Shown: positions 1-12,108 of the stretch, piece by piece | How positions within the stretch are numbered: the first letter of the stretch is position 1 | Layout of the letters: each line of letters starts with the position of its first letter | NCBI RefSeq assembly: GCF_015277775.1 | Contig: NZ_CP063849.1 | Span: forward strand, 1,240,001-1,304,000 | Reading direction: 5' to 3' | Length of the DNA stretch: 64,000 bases | Origin: Paludibaculum fermentans | GTDB lineage: Bacteria > Acidobacteriota > Terriglobia > Bryobacterales > Bryobacteraceae | The notes under the pieces: model-generated | What the model was told of the DNA's origin: nothing | Databases searched by the model: none | What the model saw: only the letters and a program-made list of their open reading frames with translations | Program-made: the position numbers and the translations under genes

Positions 1-869
1 ATGATGTTCTCGCTGGGCACGTTGATCCGCCGCCCATCCCGGTTGCGGCCCGACTTGATCGCGATACAGTCGTCGCCCGTGTCGAACTGGCAGTTCTCGA
101 TCAACACGTCCGAGCAGCTCTCTGGATCGCAGCCGTCGTTGTTCGGACCATGGCTGTTGATCTTCACCCCGCGGACGATCACGTTCCTGCAGTGCAGCGG
201 GTGGATCTCCCACATCGGCGACCCGATGATGGTCACGCCCTCGATCAGGACGTTCTGGCACTCGAACGGATGGATGAAGTTCGGGCGAAGATTCGAACCC
301 TCGCCAAAGACCCGGTCCTTGGCGGGCACGTCCCGCTCCGCCATCTCGGCCAGGGCCAGCCTGGCCCTGTTCTGGTTGGGACCACCGCCGTTGCCCCGCG
401 TGCCCTTCCACATCCACCAGTGCTGGGCGTCGGCCTGCCCGTCCAGCGTGCCTTCCCCTGTCACGGCGACGTTCTTCTGGCCGCGAGCGTAGATGAGGGG
501 CGAGTAGTTCATGCACTCCAGCCCCTCCCAGCGCGTCAAGACCAGGGGCAGGTACTTCTTCGGATCCGTGTCGAACTTCAATGTCGCGCCCTTGGCCACG
601 TACAGGTTCACGTTGCTCTTCAGGTGCACCGGCCCGGTCAGCCATTCCCCTGCCGGCACCACTACCCGTCCACCCCCAGCCTGGGCGCAGGCCTCGACCG
701 CCTGGCTGACCGAGTTCCCATACTTCGTGATGACAAAGTCCTTTTTTGGAAACACCGGAGCCTTGATCCTGGCCAGGATCTGGTCGCGCAGCGCCCAGCC
801 CTTGGCATCAGCGGAAAACAGCGGCAGCGCAGCCAGCGCGGCGGAAAAGCGGCGGCGGGTTACAGACAT
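1..869 (-). CDS. GH28 polygalacturonase-like glycosidase, 3' end cut by window
   Basis: Exported glycoside hydrolase family 28 (pectinase) protein, predicted to cleave galacturonan-type polymers outside the cytoplasm. The ATG at 869 opens an Arg-rich, Ala/Leu-rich leader (MSVTRRRFSAALAALPL), probably a signal peptide. The frame stays open to base 1, giving 289 residues, so the C-terminus lies outside the window. Right-handed beta-helix repeats follow, such as 'CQNVLIEGVTI' and 'CRNVIVRGVKI'. The family catalytic motifs are visible: NNDG at about 243-246 (usually NTDG) and GDD at 265-267, followed by CIAIKSGR. The GHG and RIK motifs would lie beyond the edge. The next gene upstream is an alcohol dehydrogenase ending at 891 on the same strand. 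Confidence 0.88.
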   Translation of the reverse strand, partial: MSVTRRRFSAALAALPLFSADAKGWALRDQILARIKAPVFPKKDFVITKYGNSVSQAVEACAQAGGGRVVVPAGEWLTGPVHLKSNVNLYVAKGATLKFDTDPKKYLPLVLTRWEGLECMNYSPLIYARGQKNVAVTGEGTLDGQADAQHWWMWKGTRGNGGGPNQNRARLALAEMAERDVPAKDRVFGEGSNLRPNFIHPFECQNVLIEGVTIIGSPMWEIHPLHCRNVIVRGVKINSHGPNNDGCDPESCSDVLIENCQFDTGDDCIAIKSGRNRDGRRINVPSENI

Positions 870-890
870 ATCAGTCAGATCATACTGAAA

Positions 891-2048
891 TCAAAGCGCC
901 GCGGCGAGCGTGGCCCGCAATTCATCGGGCGTCAGCACAATCGGGTTCGCCTTCATGCTGCTCGCCTTGGCCGCCTTGTCGCAGACATCATCGACCTCAG
1001 CCGCTGACAGGCCATACGAGCCCAGCCCGGGAATCCGCAAGTCCTTGGTCAACGCCAACAGCCACGGCACGAGGTCGTCGGCCTTGGCTTGGTCGCCAAT
1101 CAGGATCCGCGCAGCCTCGTCATAGCGAGCCAGGGCAGGACTATCGGCTTGCCTTGCACGCAGGGCGGCCAGATTCGTCGCAGTGCAATGCGGCAGCAGC
1201 GCGGCGCAGACAGCGCCATGCGGGGCAAGGAACATCCCCCCAATCGGAGCCGCGAAGCCATGCACCGCGCCCAGCCCGGAATTGGCCAGGCACAGCCCGC
1301 CCAGGACACTGGCATAGGCCATGGACGTACGGGCCTCCAGGTCCTTGCCATTGTCGTGGGCCCGTCTGAGTGCAGTAGCCTGGCGCAGTCCATCCCGAGC
1401 CCAGGCGTCGGTCATCGGATTCGCCCGGATCGACGTCAACGGTTCCAGCAACTGCGTCAAAGCGTCCAGGCCGGTGCTCGCCGTGACGCCGGCAGGCAAG
1501 TCCAGCGTCAACTCGGGATCGACCACAGCCAAGGTGGGCAGCATATGCGGACTGCGCAGGCTCGCCTTCACACGATGAGCCGGCGACGCCAGCACGGCAT
1601 TCCGAGTCACTTCGCTGCCCGTCCCCGCTGTCGTGGGGACAGCGATAAACGGAGCCGAGGGATTGGGCAGGGCCTTGCCCTTGCCAACGACCTCCAGGTA
1701 GTCAAGGAGTTCGCCAGGATTGGCCATCAGTGCGGCAATGGCTTTGCCCGCGTCAATGGAACTGCCCCCGCCGCAGGCGATCACGAAATTGCATCGATCC
1801 CGTTTTGCTGCAGCGACCCCCGCCGAGACAACCTCCAGCGTCGGTTCCCCATCAATCGGGAAATGCGCGGCGCCAACGCCCACCGCGTGCAGTTCCACCA
1901 CCAACCGGGCCGCATGGCGCGGGGTGCGGCCGCTGACGAGCAGCGCACGCGCACCCATCGCTTTCGCGGCCGGCGCTACCTCGCGCAGTGCCCCCGCACC
2001 GAAGACGATGCGGCGGGGCGTGGCAATGTCAAAGCGCATAGCCGTCAT
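891..2048 (-). CDS. Iron-type (group III) alcohol dehydrogenase family protein
   Basis: NAD(P)-dependent alcohol/aldehyde oxidoreductase of the Fe-ADH fold, 385 residues, the usual family length. The Rossmann-type nucleotide loop GGGSSID lies at 93-99 and the PTTAGTGSE motif at 138-146. The metal ligands of the family (in FucO D196, H200, H263, H277) align with D195, Q199, H263 and H277, so one histidine is replaced by glutamine. That may change the metal used or its need. The ATG at 2048 overlaps the stop of the preceding monooxygenase-like gene by 20 bases, which suggests translational coupling; an internal ATG at 2039 is an alternative start. The substrate is unknown. Pectin-related neighbours make a sugar-derived aldehyde or lactaldehyde plausible. 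Confidence 0.88.
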   Translation of the reverse strand: MTAMRFDIATPRRIVFGAGALREVAPAAKAMGARALLVSGRTPRHAARLVVELHAVGVGAAHFPIDGEPTLEVVSAGVAAAKRDRCNFVIACGGGSSIDAGKAIAALMANPGELLDYLEVVGKGKALPNPSAPFIAVPTTAGTGSEVTRNAVLASPAHRVKASLRSPHMLPTLAVVDPELTLDLPAGVTASTGLDALTQLLEPLTSIRANPMTDAWARDGLRQATALRRAHDNGKDLEARTSMAYASVLGGLCLANSGLGAVHGFAAPIGGMFLAPHGAVCAALLPHCTATNLAALRARQADSPALARYDEAARILIGDQAKADDLVPWLLALTKDLRIPGLGSYGLSAAEVDDVCDKAAKASSMKANPIVLTPDELRATLAAAL

Positions 2049-2340
2049 CGCCAGGGAAGCAGTTGGCGTACTTCACACTGGATCTCGGTTCGGCCATCAT
2101 GTCGGCAACGGCATCCCGCCAGGTGGCGTAATGGGCCGTTTCCTTGTGAGCGGCCGCGGCCGCGGTGTCGCGATAGACCTCGACCAGCACGAAACGCGTC
2201 GGGTCATCCAGTTGCCGCAGGACATCGAATCGCGCGATGCCCGGCTCCTGGACGCTGTTCCTCGCATTCTCGAGACTGGCCTGGTGGAAGGCGTCAACGC
2301 ACTCGGCCTTGACGTGGACATGCACATGAACGATGAACAT
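2029..2340 (-). CDS. Antibiotic biosynthesis monooxygenase (ABM/LsrG-like) domain protein
   Basis: Small ferredoxin-like alpha/beta-barrel protein of about 103 residues, one ABM domain. It starts with the strand '[18 protein letters not shown]' and has the typical '[23 protein letters not shown]' centre and '[13 protein letters not shown]' helix. Members act as cofactor-free monooxygenases or isomerases on small metabolites (for example LsrG); the substrate here cannot be told. An ATG at 2349 (MKAMFIV...) is an alternative start. The frame stays open further upstream, but that part is antisense-like and lies inside the glycosidase gene. It sits 17 bases after that gene's stop and overlaps the dehydrogenase start, so the three probably form one transcript. 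Confidence 0.8.
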   Translation of the reverse strand: MFIVHVHVHVKAECVDAFHQASLENARNSVQEPGIARFDVLRQLDDPTRFVLVEVYRDTAAAAAHKETAHYATWRDAVADMMAEPRSSVKYANCFPGDDGYAL

Positions 2341-2357
2341 TGCCTTCATTATGCCGC

Positions 2358-4685
2358 TTACGGCTGCCGGATGAGCCACACCTCCGCCACCTGCGTCCCC
2401 CGGCCGTTTCCAGGCAGGCCGGGCGTCTTCTCCCACCTCAGCCGCAGCGAACCGCTGGCCGTGGCCTGCTTCGGAATCTCGAACTCCACCGGTTCGGTGA
2501 CGTTCTCGATCTTGCGGAACGGATGCAGCTCGAAACTGCCGTTGGCCGTCAACCGCAGGATGCGGCTGGACGACACTTCGCCGCCATAGATGATGCGTAC
2601 CTTGTAGCTGGCCGTAGGGTCCAGGTGTGGGTAGAGCATCTCCATGGGACCGTCGTACATCACCTCGGCATGGCTCATCGTGGAGATGCGCCAGTCGACA
2701 CCCGGAGCGGAAGTCCGGGCAAAGGCGTTGCGCGGTGACAGCAGGCTGCCAGGGTCTTCTTCGTAGGTCTTGGGCCGGACCAGGTGGGACTGGGCGGCCG
2801 GGTTGCCCAGGTCGTCGTAATAGCCGCCCGGACCCGGGTCCGTCCACTGCACGATTTCGCGCAGCGCGTTGCGGCGGCTGGGTTCGTCCGGCAGCGAGCG
2901 AATCGCGGCGAAGCGTTTGTCGAGCCAGTTGCGATTGTTGAAAGGCGTGTCGATGTTGTCGAGCGTGGCGCCGCGGTCGCGGCCGATCGCCTTGTAGCGC
3001 TCCACACTCAACTGCATCCGTACAGACTGATACAGCGCCTCGGCCAGTTCGAAGACCCGCTGGCGCAGGGGGGACACCTGGCCCGGTTCGTGCAGGATCC
3101 GCGAAGCAGCGTCCATCGCGGCGAGCGACCCGCTGCGCGAAGCGTCGCGCAAGGCGTTCATGGCCGACTCTTCGGTAGCCGTCTCGGCGAGCCAGCGGCG
3201 GCGGTTCAGGGCATCGTAGTACGCCCGGTAGAGCGCCTGCTGGAAGCGCCAGTTCAGCAGATCGGCCGGCGAGGCCTGCCGCTCCAGCGATTGAAACAGG
3301 TTGAAGGTGGGCTCGACGCTGGTGCTCGTCGCCAGCGCGCCCTGCCAGTTGCGTTCCAGCCCCTGCAGGCCTTCCGCGAAGGATTCGTCGAAGCGGGCGT
3401 CAATGAAGTAGCGCGCATACTCGCGCAGGGCCGTCGTCAGGTCGACGTCTGGGTTCCAGCCCATCTCGCTCCACAGGATCTTGTTGACGTCGTCGTTGCA
3501 GCCCTCCGAATAAGTCAGGAAGCCGATCGTCGACGGCTGCTGATCGCGGAAGATGGCCCGCATCTCGGTGGGCCTGGGGTTGATGCCTTCGCGAGCATGC
3601 GTGAACGCCTCGGGCGCGTCCCAGTTGGGCACGGCAAACTGGCACTGCACGCTGTGCGTGATGTCCGGATAGTTGCGGATGCCATAGCGCGCCGGAACGC
3701 GGCGGCGCAGTTCCTGAATGGAGACGCGTACCTGCGGCCCGTGCACGATGCCGGTGAGCCACGCGGGCTGCTTGTCGAGGATCGAGTAGAACTCGTCCAT
3801 CCACTTCTGGTCGAAGCCCTGCGGCGAGACCCACATCTGGGCCTTGGGGTGGTACTTGCGGAGGCTGGCGGCCTGCTTCTCCAGCAGCGCCATCAGGGCG
3901 TCGGGCTTCGTGTGGCCGGGATCGCCGCCAGGCACCATCACGGCGTCAATACGGGGCAGCTTCTTGAAGACTTCAGCCCACTCGTCGATCGCCTTGGTCA
4001 CCGTTGCCGGATCGTTGTAGTCGCGATCCATGGCCGGATACCACACCCAGACATCCATGCCGTACGAGTCGAGGATCCTCGACATCTCGACCATCATGGG
4101 CATCTGGGGGATGGGGAAGTGCGGGCTGTCGGAGTCGTCGTCGGAGCGCGGCGGAATCAGTTCGACGGCGTTCGTGCCGAAGATGGCGAGGTCCCGGATG
4201 TACTGGTCCCACATGGCCGCGGTCCAGGCGTCGTAGCTGTTGGTCTTGGGGCGGTAGCCCAACTGGTGGCCGCGCAGTTTGTATTTGGGCGCGGTAGTGA
4301 TCTGAAAGCCATCGGGCAGGATGACGGAGTCGCGATACATGCGCAGTTCGCGCAGCAGGCGGCCGGCGCCGAAGAGCGTGCCGCGTTCATCATTGCCCAG
4401 GATCTCGATAGAGGCACCCGAAGTGCGGATAGTGAAGCCGTCAGCCGGACCACCGGCTGGATTGCGCCGCAGCGTGATGGAAGGCCGGCCGGTTGTGGGC
4501 GCGGCCACGATGGGCCATTGGAGGCGCGAGCGTTTGGCGACCTCCTCGACCAGGACCTGGGCGGCTTTCTTCTCGACAGGCGAGAGGGCGGATGGCGCAA
4601 CAACAACGGCCTGGGAGAGATCGGCCGCTGTAAGCGTAGAGACAGTAAGAGCCAGAAGGGCGATGCGTTGGATCATGGGCTCCAA
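2358..4685 (-). CDS. Exported glycoside-hydrolase-like protein with alpha-glucuronidase-type N-terminal domain
   Basis: Large 775-residue secreted protein. A short signal peptide (about 1-22, ending TLTAADL) is followed by an alpha/beta domain (about 25-130). That domain has the signature '[20 protein letters not shown]', typical of the accessory N-terminal domain of GH67 alpha-glucuronidases and GH20 hexosaminidases. A probable TIM barrel follows (about 140-430; '[13 protein letters not shown]', '[12 protein letters not shown]', '[13 protein letters not shown]', 'VPGGDPGH'). Then come a helical region and a beta-rich C-terminus. I cannot name the family or catalytic acids with certainty. The pectinase and dehydrogenase nearby support a role in uronate-containing polysaccharide breakdown. 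A hydrolase of unknown specificity is the safest call. Confidence 0.7.
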   Translation of the reverse strand: MEPMIQRIALLALTVSTLTAADLSQAVVVAPSALSPVEKKAAQVLVEEVAKRSRLQWPIVAAPTTGRPSITLRRNPAGGPADGFTIRTSGASIEILGNDERGTLFGAGRLLRELRMYRDSVILPDGFQITTAPKYKLRGHQLGYRPKTNSYDAWTAAMWDQYIRDLAIFGTNAVELIPPRSDDDSDSPHFPIPQMPMMVEMSRILDSYGMDVWVWYPAMDRDYNDPATVTKAIDEWAEVFKKLPRIDAVMVPGGDPGHTKPDALMALLEKQAASLRKYHPKAQMWVSPQGFDQKWMDEFYSILDKQPAWLTGIVHGPQVRVSIQELRRRVPARYGIRNYPDITHSVQCQFAVPNWDAPEAFTHAREGINPRPTEMRAIFRDQQPSTIGFLTYSEGCNDDVNKILWSEMGWNPDVDLTTALREYARYFIDARFDESFAEGLQGLERNWQGALATSTSVEPTFNLFQSLERQASPADLLNWRFQQALYRAYYDALNRRRWLAETATEESAMNALRDASRSGSLAAMDAASRILHEPGQVSPLRQRVFELAEALYQSVRMQLSVERYKAIGRDRGATLDNIDTPFNNRNWLDKRFAAIRSLPDEPSRRNALREIVQWTDPGPGGYYDDLGNPAAQSHLVRPKTYEEDPGSLLSPRNAFARTSAPGVDWRISTMSHAEVMYDGPMEMLYPHLDPTASYKVRIIYGGEVSSSRILRLTANGSFELHPFRKIENVTEPVEFEIPKQATASGSLRLRWEKTPGLPGNGRGTQVAEVWLIRQP

Positions 4686-4757
4686 TCATCATATGCAACG
4701 GCGGGGGCGGATGATGGTGGAGGCACGCATCGCGATCCTCAGGTTCGGGTGGCAGGA

Positions 4758-5762
4758 CTACAGAAGCTGGAAAGTGACGACGATCTGGGCTTCGACGGGA
4801 ATGGGGCGGCCGTTCTTGAGGCCGGGCCGGAAGCGCCACTTGCGGACCGCCTCCATCGCCTTCTCGTCGAGACCCATGCCCAGCGGGCGAACGACCTTCA
4901 CATCCACCGTGCGGCCCACTTCGTCGACGATGATCGCCAGACGCACGGCGCCCTGGAACTTGGCTTTGCGCGCCTCTTCCGAGTACTCGGGTTCGACGCG
5001 GAAGATTGGCACGGGCGCACTGACTCCGCCTGTGCCGACGCGGGCAACGGTGCCGCCGAAGGGGTCGGGCCCCGGGCCGTAGCCGGGGCCGTGGGAGGGA
5101 CCGACTCCGTTGTGGTCGCCGTCGCCGATGCCGCCGTACCTGCCTCGGCCATCGGAGGGGATGGTGGCTTTGCTGAACGGGTCGCCGAAGTTGGGTAGGA
5201 CGATCTTAGGCAGCTCGGCGTCGGGCGCGGCAAGAATGGTGGCTTCCATCAACAGGCGCGGAGCCGGGTTGTTGTGTTCGGCTGAAGGCGGCACGAACTG
5301 GCGCGGTGCGGCTCGTGCCAGGCGGCCCACGCTGGCCGGAAGAGTGGAGCCCGCGCCGCCACCACCGCCAGCGAGGGTGTCGTGCTGGGGTGTGCGCGGC
5401 ATCAGGTCCGGAGGCCAGTAGGGCGCGACCACGGGGACGAAGCTTTTCACGGCCTGCTGCATCTGGCGGCTGCTGCCGACAGTGAAGAGCAACGCGACGA
5501 CGCCGACGTGCAAGGCGATGGAGAGCAGTTGCGAGGGGCCGCGCAGAGGATCGCGCGAGTGGAGTTCGGCCACCTGCACAGGCCGCGCGGTGACGGCCAG
5601 CGGAGGTAGCATCGCGGGGCAGAAGAGTTCCCTGCAGGACTCTCCGAAGCGCTGGTACCAGGGCTCCGGAGTGATATGGGCCGGCGAAAAGGATGTGGCG
5701 GAGTGGCGTTGATTCGAGGTCGGATCAGGGTCGGGCAAACGAGTGGCGGGCTGCTCGGGCAT
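4758..5762 (-). CDS. TonB-family energy transducer / periplasmic TonB C-terminal protein
   Basis: Inner-membrane anchored protein with a TonB C-terminal domain, 334 residues from the ATG at 5762. The frame is open further upstream, but an AAGGA-type site precedes this ATG and the extension looks non-coding. One membrane segment ('LLSIALHVGVVALLFTVGS') follows a 70-residue cytoplasmic tail. Then come a Pro/Gly-rich spacer ('GGGGGAG', 'GPSHGPGYGPGPDPFGG') and the TonB box-binding domain: 'VEPEYSEEARKAKFQGAVRL', 'VVRPLGMGLDEKAMEAVRKW', 'FRPGLKNGRPIPVEAQIVVTF'. It transmits proton-motive force to outer-membrane receptors, of which two candidates are in this window (22.0-23.8 and 41.2-43.7 kb). 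It is divergent from the YcaO cassette. Confidence 0.85.
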   Translation of the reverse strand: MPEQPATRLPDPDPTSNQRHSATSFSPAHITPEPWYQRFGESCRELFCPAMLPPLAVTARPVQVAELHSRDPLRGPSQLLSIALHVGVVALLFTVGSSRQMQQAVKSFVPVVAPYWPPDLMPRTPQHDTLAGGGGGAGSTLPASVGRLARAAPRQFVPPSAEHNNPAPRLLMEATILAAPDAELPKIVLPNFGDPFSKATIPSDGRGRYGGIGDGDHNGVGPSHGPGYGPGPDPFGGTVARVGTGGVSAPVPIFRVEPEYSEEARKAKFQGAVRLAIIVDEVGRTVDVKVVRPLGMGLDEKAMEAVRKWRFRPGLKNGRPIPVEAQIVVTFQLL

Positions 5763-5887
5763 GCGGGACGGCGGTCCTTTCCGGCCACGCACTCCCTGCG
5801 CCAAGAGAGCGTCGGCTTCGAGTGGATGGACGCATGCCAAGGCACCCGGTTTCACGAAAGTGAACGTTGGTCCCGATACATTTCTCC

Positions 5888-5916
5888 TTGACATGATTTG
5901 AAATGGACTCCACAAT
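5888..5916 (+). promoter_or_regulatory. Sigma70-type promoter of the YcaO cassette
   Basis: A perfect -35 hexamer TTGACA (5888-5893), a 17-base spacer and a -10-like CACAAT (5911-5916, four of six matches). Transcription would begin near 5923, downstream of the in-frame ATG at 5903. That argues for the GTG at 5972, with its strong GGAGGT, as the true start of the small protein. Prediction from sequence only. Confidence 0.5.
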
Positions 5917-5971
5917 CATCGAAGTTTCACACTTTTTTGGGGATTTCCCCTTGATTCACGGAGGTAGTGTA

Positions 5972-6241
5972 GTGCCTGGTCCAGATCCTAAAATTCTCAA
6001 GCCCAAAGTGGTTGCGCTACAGCGCGACACGGCTGCTCTTCTGAAGCTCCTGGGAGGCGACGGGGAAGACCGCCTGCGCTTCTGGGAGATCATTAAGGGC
6101 ATTACGACGCCGGTACAGTTGGAGATGGCAAGCCACCAACTCGACGTCATGCAGAACATGCTCAAGCAAGTAGCCGCCAGCACCAAGGCCCTGGAAAAAG
6201 CGTCCAAGCCCGCAGCCAGAGCCGCCAAGGGTGGCGCGTAG
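5972..6241 (+). CDS. Small helical protein coupled to YcaO cyclodehydratase (possible partner or substrate)
   Basis: Predicted 89-residue protein starting at GTG 5972, behind a near-perfect ribosome site GGAGGT (5960-5965, six bases away). An in-frame ATG at 5903 would add 23 residues but lies before the predicted transcription start. The chain is mostly helical and charged ('VVALQRDTAALLKLLGG', 'EMASHQLDVMQNMLKQVAA') and ends in a Lys/Ala-rich tail 'KASKPAARAAKGGA'. It has no cysteine and no Ser/Thr/Cys-rich core, so it is not a standard azol(in)e precursor. Its last 11 bases overlap the start of the YcaO gene, which implies co-translation. I recognise no family. It could be a substrate, a leader-like carrier or an accessory subunit. 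Confidence 0.65.
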   Translation: MPGPDPKILKPKVVALQRDTAALLKLLGGDGEDRLRFWEIIKGITTPVQLEMASHQLDVMQNMLKQVAASTKALEKASKPAARAAKGGA

Positions 6242-8084
6242 AGACACTGTCTCCAACCGGCGGGCGAACCCTGGGGCTCGCCCGCCCCGGTTGGGCCGAA
6301 CCAACATCTTTATCCTCGGACCTCCGACTGCAAGTGCAGTGGCCGTGTGCCTTCGCAGGGCCTTCGGCTCCGGTGTTGCCTATGGCGCCGAATGGCCGGA
6401 TGCTGCGCCGCCAAAGCTGGTTGTGTGCCTGCGCGGCTGCGAGCAGCTAGCCTCACGGGCCGCGGCAGCGGGTGTCGTGTGCCTGGGCGCCGACTTTCGG
6501 AATGCGGAAGCGTTCCTTGGCCCGGTGGCAATTCCCGGCCGCGCTGGATGCCCGGCCTGCGCACAGGCCCGGTTGTATGCGGCTTCGCAGCAGGATCCGG
6601 TGGACGACGACGTGGAAGAGTCCGTGGCCGTGGCCGCGCCTGAATTGATCCGCGCCATCCGTTTGATTCTGCGCAAGGGCCCGCAAGCTTCGCCCCTCCT
6701 CGATCACATCCTGGCCATCGACACGAGAGCGTACACTTCGTCCCTGCATCGGGTGGTGCCGCTGCCGGTATGCGCGATGTGCGGAGGCGCTTCCGTGCAT
6801 CCACGCTCCGCCTCGCGAAACAGCGGCGGCGACGTGATGCAGCAACTCTCAGGGGTGCTCGATTTCCGCACAGGAATTGTTTCCCGGCTGGTGATTGAGA
6901 GTCCCGCCGAGTTGGGGGTCAGCATGCCGATTGTCGCGACGGCCGCTCCGCCGCACGTGCTCAGTGCGGATGGAACCTTGCGCCAACTGCCCATCGGCTG
7001 GGGCAAAGGACTGGACTTGCCGGGCGCCATCTTCTCGGCGGTGGGCGAGGCAGTGGAACGCTATGCTCCTTCGATTCCGGAGCCCTGGTGCATTGTCTAT
7101 GCCGCCGCTCAGGACTTGCCGGGTGACTGCCTGGATGGGCATCCGCTGTATTCGGACGAACAGTACACACGGCCCGGCTTTGCCTACGTGCGCTTCTCGA
7201 AAGAAGCCAAACAGCCCTGGGTCGCGGGCGAGTGGCTGGATACGCGGGAGCCTGTGTGGATCCCGGCAATTTCCGCGTACCTCGCCATGACGGTGACCGC
7301 GGAGCAGTTCCTTTGCCAGGGAACCTCGAACGGCCTGGCCTCGCATCCGGACCGCGAGGAGGCCGCGCTGCGAGCCGTGATGGAACTGGTGGAGCGCGAC
7401 GCGTTCCTCGCCTGCTGGCTGACAGGCACGCCCGGCACCCGCATCGAATTGGATGCTGCGCTGGAGCCTGCTCTGGCAGAGGTGATCGAGGCGGTGCGGA
7501 GGCTGGGTGCGCAGGTGGAACTGTATCTCCTGGAGACCGCCGCCTGCGGGACCGCCGTGATGTGTCTCGCCCTGGGCGATGGATTGGAATACCCGGGCGC
7601 CACCATCTCTCTGGGTGCGGACCTGGATCCGGCGGGCGCCCTGCGGCAGGCGATTCTTGAGCTGGGGCAGACCGGTCCGCATCTGCGGAAGATGATGCGG
7701 GGGGGCGCCCTGGCGGTGCCGGCGAGACCGGAAGAGGTCCACGAGATGATGGACCACGCGGCCTGGTATTTTGATGCGGGCCGGTCTGGCGTGTTTGACC
7801 GGATGCGGGCCGGCGGTGCGATTCCGTTGCGGACTGTGCTGGAGCGGCGCTGCGAACGTTCGCTGGCCTCCTGCAGCGCGGAATTGGCGCGGGCCGGCGT
7901 GCGTGTGGCGCTGGTGGATGTCACGTCATCAGACATTGCGACGACGGGTTTGACAGTGATGCGGGCGGTCAGCATGGATCTGCAGCCACTCTGGTACGGC
8001 TACGGAATGGAGCGGAGCGTAGTGCCCCGGATCCAGCGGATGGGACTGCGCACGGACCTGCCCGCCGTACATCCCATCTGGTGA
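6231..8084 (+). CDS. Fused E1-like/YcaO protein, TOMM cyclodehydratase type
   Basis: 617-residue fusion like those of thiazole/oxazole-modified peptide pathways. The N-terminal ~200 residues resemble the truncated E1/ThiF-like, leader-binding C domain. They carry a zinc tetrad made of two CxxC pairs (C107/C110 in 'GCPACAQARL', C181/C184 in 'VCAMCGG'). The rest is a YcaO domain, with ATP/Mg-binding acidic motifs 'VGEAVERY' (E273, E276) and 'REEAALRAVMELVERD' (about 376-390). Such enzymes use ATP to activate a backbone amide for heterocyclisation, thioamidation or related chemistry. The C-terminus reads LPAVHPIW, a proline-poor version of the usual PxPxP tail. It starts at GTG 6231 inside the end of the small gene. 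No dehydrogenase, transporter or peptidase is adjacent, so an oxidised azole product is not predicted. Confidence 0.85.
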   Translation: MARRDTVSNRRANPGARPPRLGRTNIFILGPPTASAVAVCLRRAFGSGVAYGAEWPDAAPPKLVVCLRGCEQLASRAAAAGVVCLGADFRNAEAFLGPVAIPGRAGCPACAQARLYAASQQDPVDDDVEESVAVAAPELIRAIRLILRKGPQASPLLDHILAIDTRAYTSSLHRVVPLPVCAMCGGASVHPRSASRNSGGDVMQQLSGVLDFRTGIVSRLVIESPAELGVSMPIVATAAPPHVLSADGTLRQLPIGWGKGLDLPGAIFSAVGEAVERYAPSIPEPWCIVYAAAQDLPGDCLDGHPLYSDEQYTRPGFAYVRFSKEAKQPWVAGEWLDTREPVWIPAISAYLAMTVTAEQFLCQGTSNGLASHPDREEAALRAVMELVERDAFLACWLTGTPGTRIELDAALEPALAEVIEAVRRLGAQVELYLLETAACGTAVMCLALGDGLEYPGATISLGADLDPAGALRQAILELGQTGPHLRKMMRGGALAVPARPEEVHEMMDHAAWYFDAGRSGVFDRMRAGGAIPLRTVLERRCERSLASCSAELARAGVRVALVDVTSSDIATTGLTVMRAVSMDLQPLWYGYGMERSVVPRIQRMGLRTDLPAVHPIW

Positions 8085-8135
8085 TCGGTAGGGCAAAGAT
8101 GCTGGAGATTCGCGGCTCCGGGGTAAGCTCAAGTA

Positions 8136-8894
8136 GTGAGAACGTGGAAGCTTTTTATTGAGTACGACGGCACGCAATACCGCGGCTGGGCGGAGCAGAC
8201 GAATGCTCCCAAGACGGTGATGGGCGAGTTGCGCAAGGCGGCCGAGGAACTGTTTGCCGGGCCCGTGGAACTGATGGGGTCGGGCCGGACCGACGCCGGA
8301 GTGCATGCGGCCGAGCAGGTGGCGCATCTACGGGCGAATCCGAAGCGCGCCGTGTCGCCGGAACTGTTGGCCCGGAAACTGAACGAGGCCCTGCCCGCCG
8401 ACATCGCCATCATTGCGGCGAAGGAGGCTCCGCCGAAGTTTCATGCGCGGCACGACGCGGTCTCGCGCAGCTATGTCTACCAGATCTCGAGGCGCAAGAC
8501 GGCGTTCTCGAAGAAGTACGTCTGGTGGATCAAGGAGCCGTTGGACATCGAGCAGATGAAGGCGGCGGCGGCGTTGATTCCGGGGCGGCACGACTTTGCG
8601 CGGTTCCGGGCGAAGGATCCTTCGAAGCCGGGGGAGTCGAGCATCGTGGTGGTGGAGTCGGCCACGATCGAGGAACAGGACGACCTGATTCTGTTTCACA
8701 TCGAGGCCTCGCACTTCCTGTGGAAGATGGTGAGAAGGCTTGCAGGAACCCTGGTGAAAGTGGGCAAGAGCGAAGTGACGGTGGCGCAGTTTCAGGACCT
8801 GATCGAAGCACGCGGGCCGCAGTTGGATGTCGCGGCATGGACAGCGCCGGCATCCGGTCTTTTCCTGGAGAAGATACGCTACCCGCAGGTGTGA
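8136..8894 (+). CDS. truA: tRNA pseudouridine(38-40) synthase TruA
   Basis: Isomerises uridines 38-40 in the anticodon stem-loop of tRNAs; cytoplasmic. 252 residues, the normal family size, from GTG 8136. The catalytic loop 'GSGRTDAGVHA' places the nucleophile at D53. Other TruA hallmarks are 'FIEYDGTQYRGWAEQ' near the start, 'FHARHDAVSRSYVYQI', and 'FLWKMVRRLAGTLVKVG' near the C-terminus. It lies 51 bases after the YcaO gene and 35 bases before the beta-galactosidase gene. It may share a transcript with either, though its housekeeping role suggests no functional link. Confidence 0.95.
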   Translation: MRTWKLFIEYDGTQYRGWAEQTNAPKTVMGELRKAAEELFAGPVELMGSGRTDAGVHAAEQVAHLRANPKRAVSPELLARKLNEALPADIAIIAAKEAPPKFHARHDAVSRSYVYQISRRKTAFSKKYVWWIKEPLDIEQMKAAAALIPGRHDFARFRAKDPSKPGESSIVVVESATIEEQDDLILFHIEASHFLWKMVRRLAGTLVKVGKSEVTVAQFQDLIEARGPQLDVAAWTAPASGLFLEKIRYPQV

Positions 8895-8926
8895 TATTTT
8901 CGGATGCGGTAGTCCCCGGAGCCTAA

Positions 8927-12088
<3,162 letters not shown>

Positions 12089-12108
12089 ACCGCTGCATTG
12101 GAGGCAAG

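Noticed and set aside
2341..2847. Long N-terminal extension of the ABM-fold gene
   Set aside because: It runs inside the glycosidase gene in another frame and lacks domain signal; the ABM domain begins at MFIVHV.
2784..5198. Very long plus-strand open frame of 804 codons
   Set aside because: It is antisense to the glycosidase and TonB genes, is rich in Arg/Gly/Val, and has no recognisable motif; it is a product of high GC codon bias.
5903..5971. ATG 5903 as the start of the small YcaO partner
   Set aside because: It lies upstream of the predicted transcription start and has no ribosome site, while GTG 5972 has GGAGGT.
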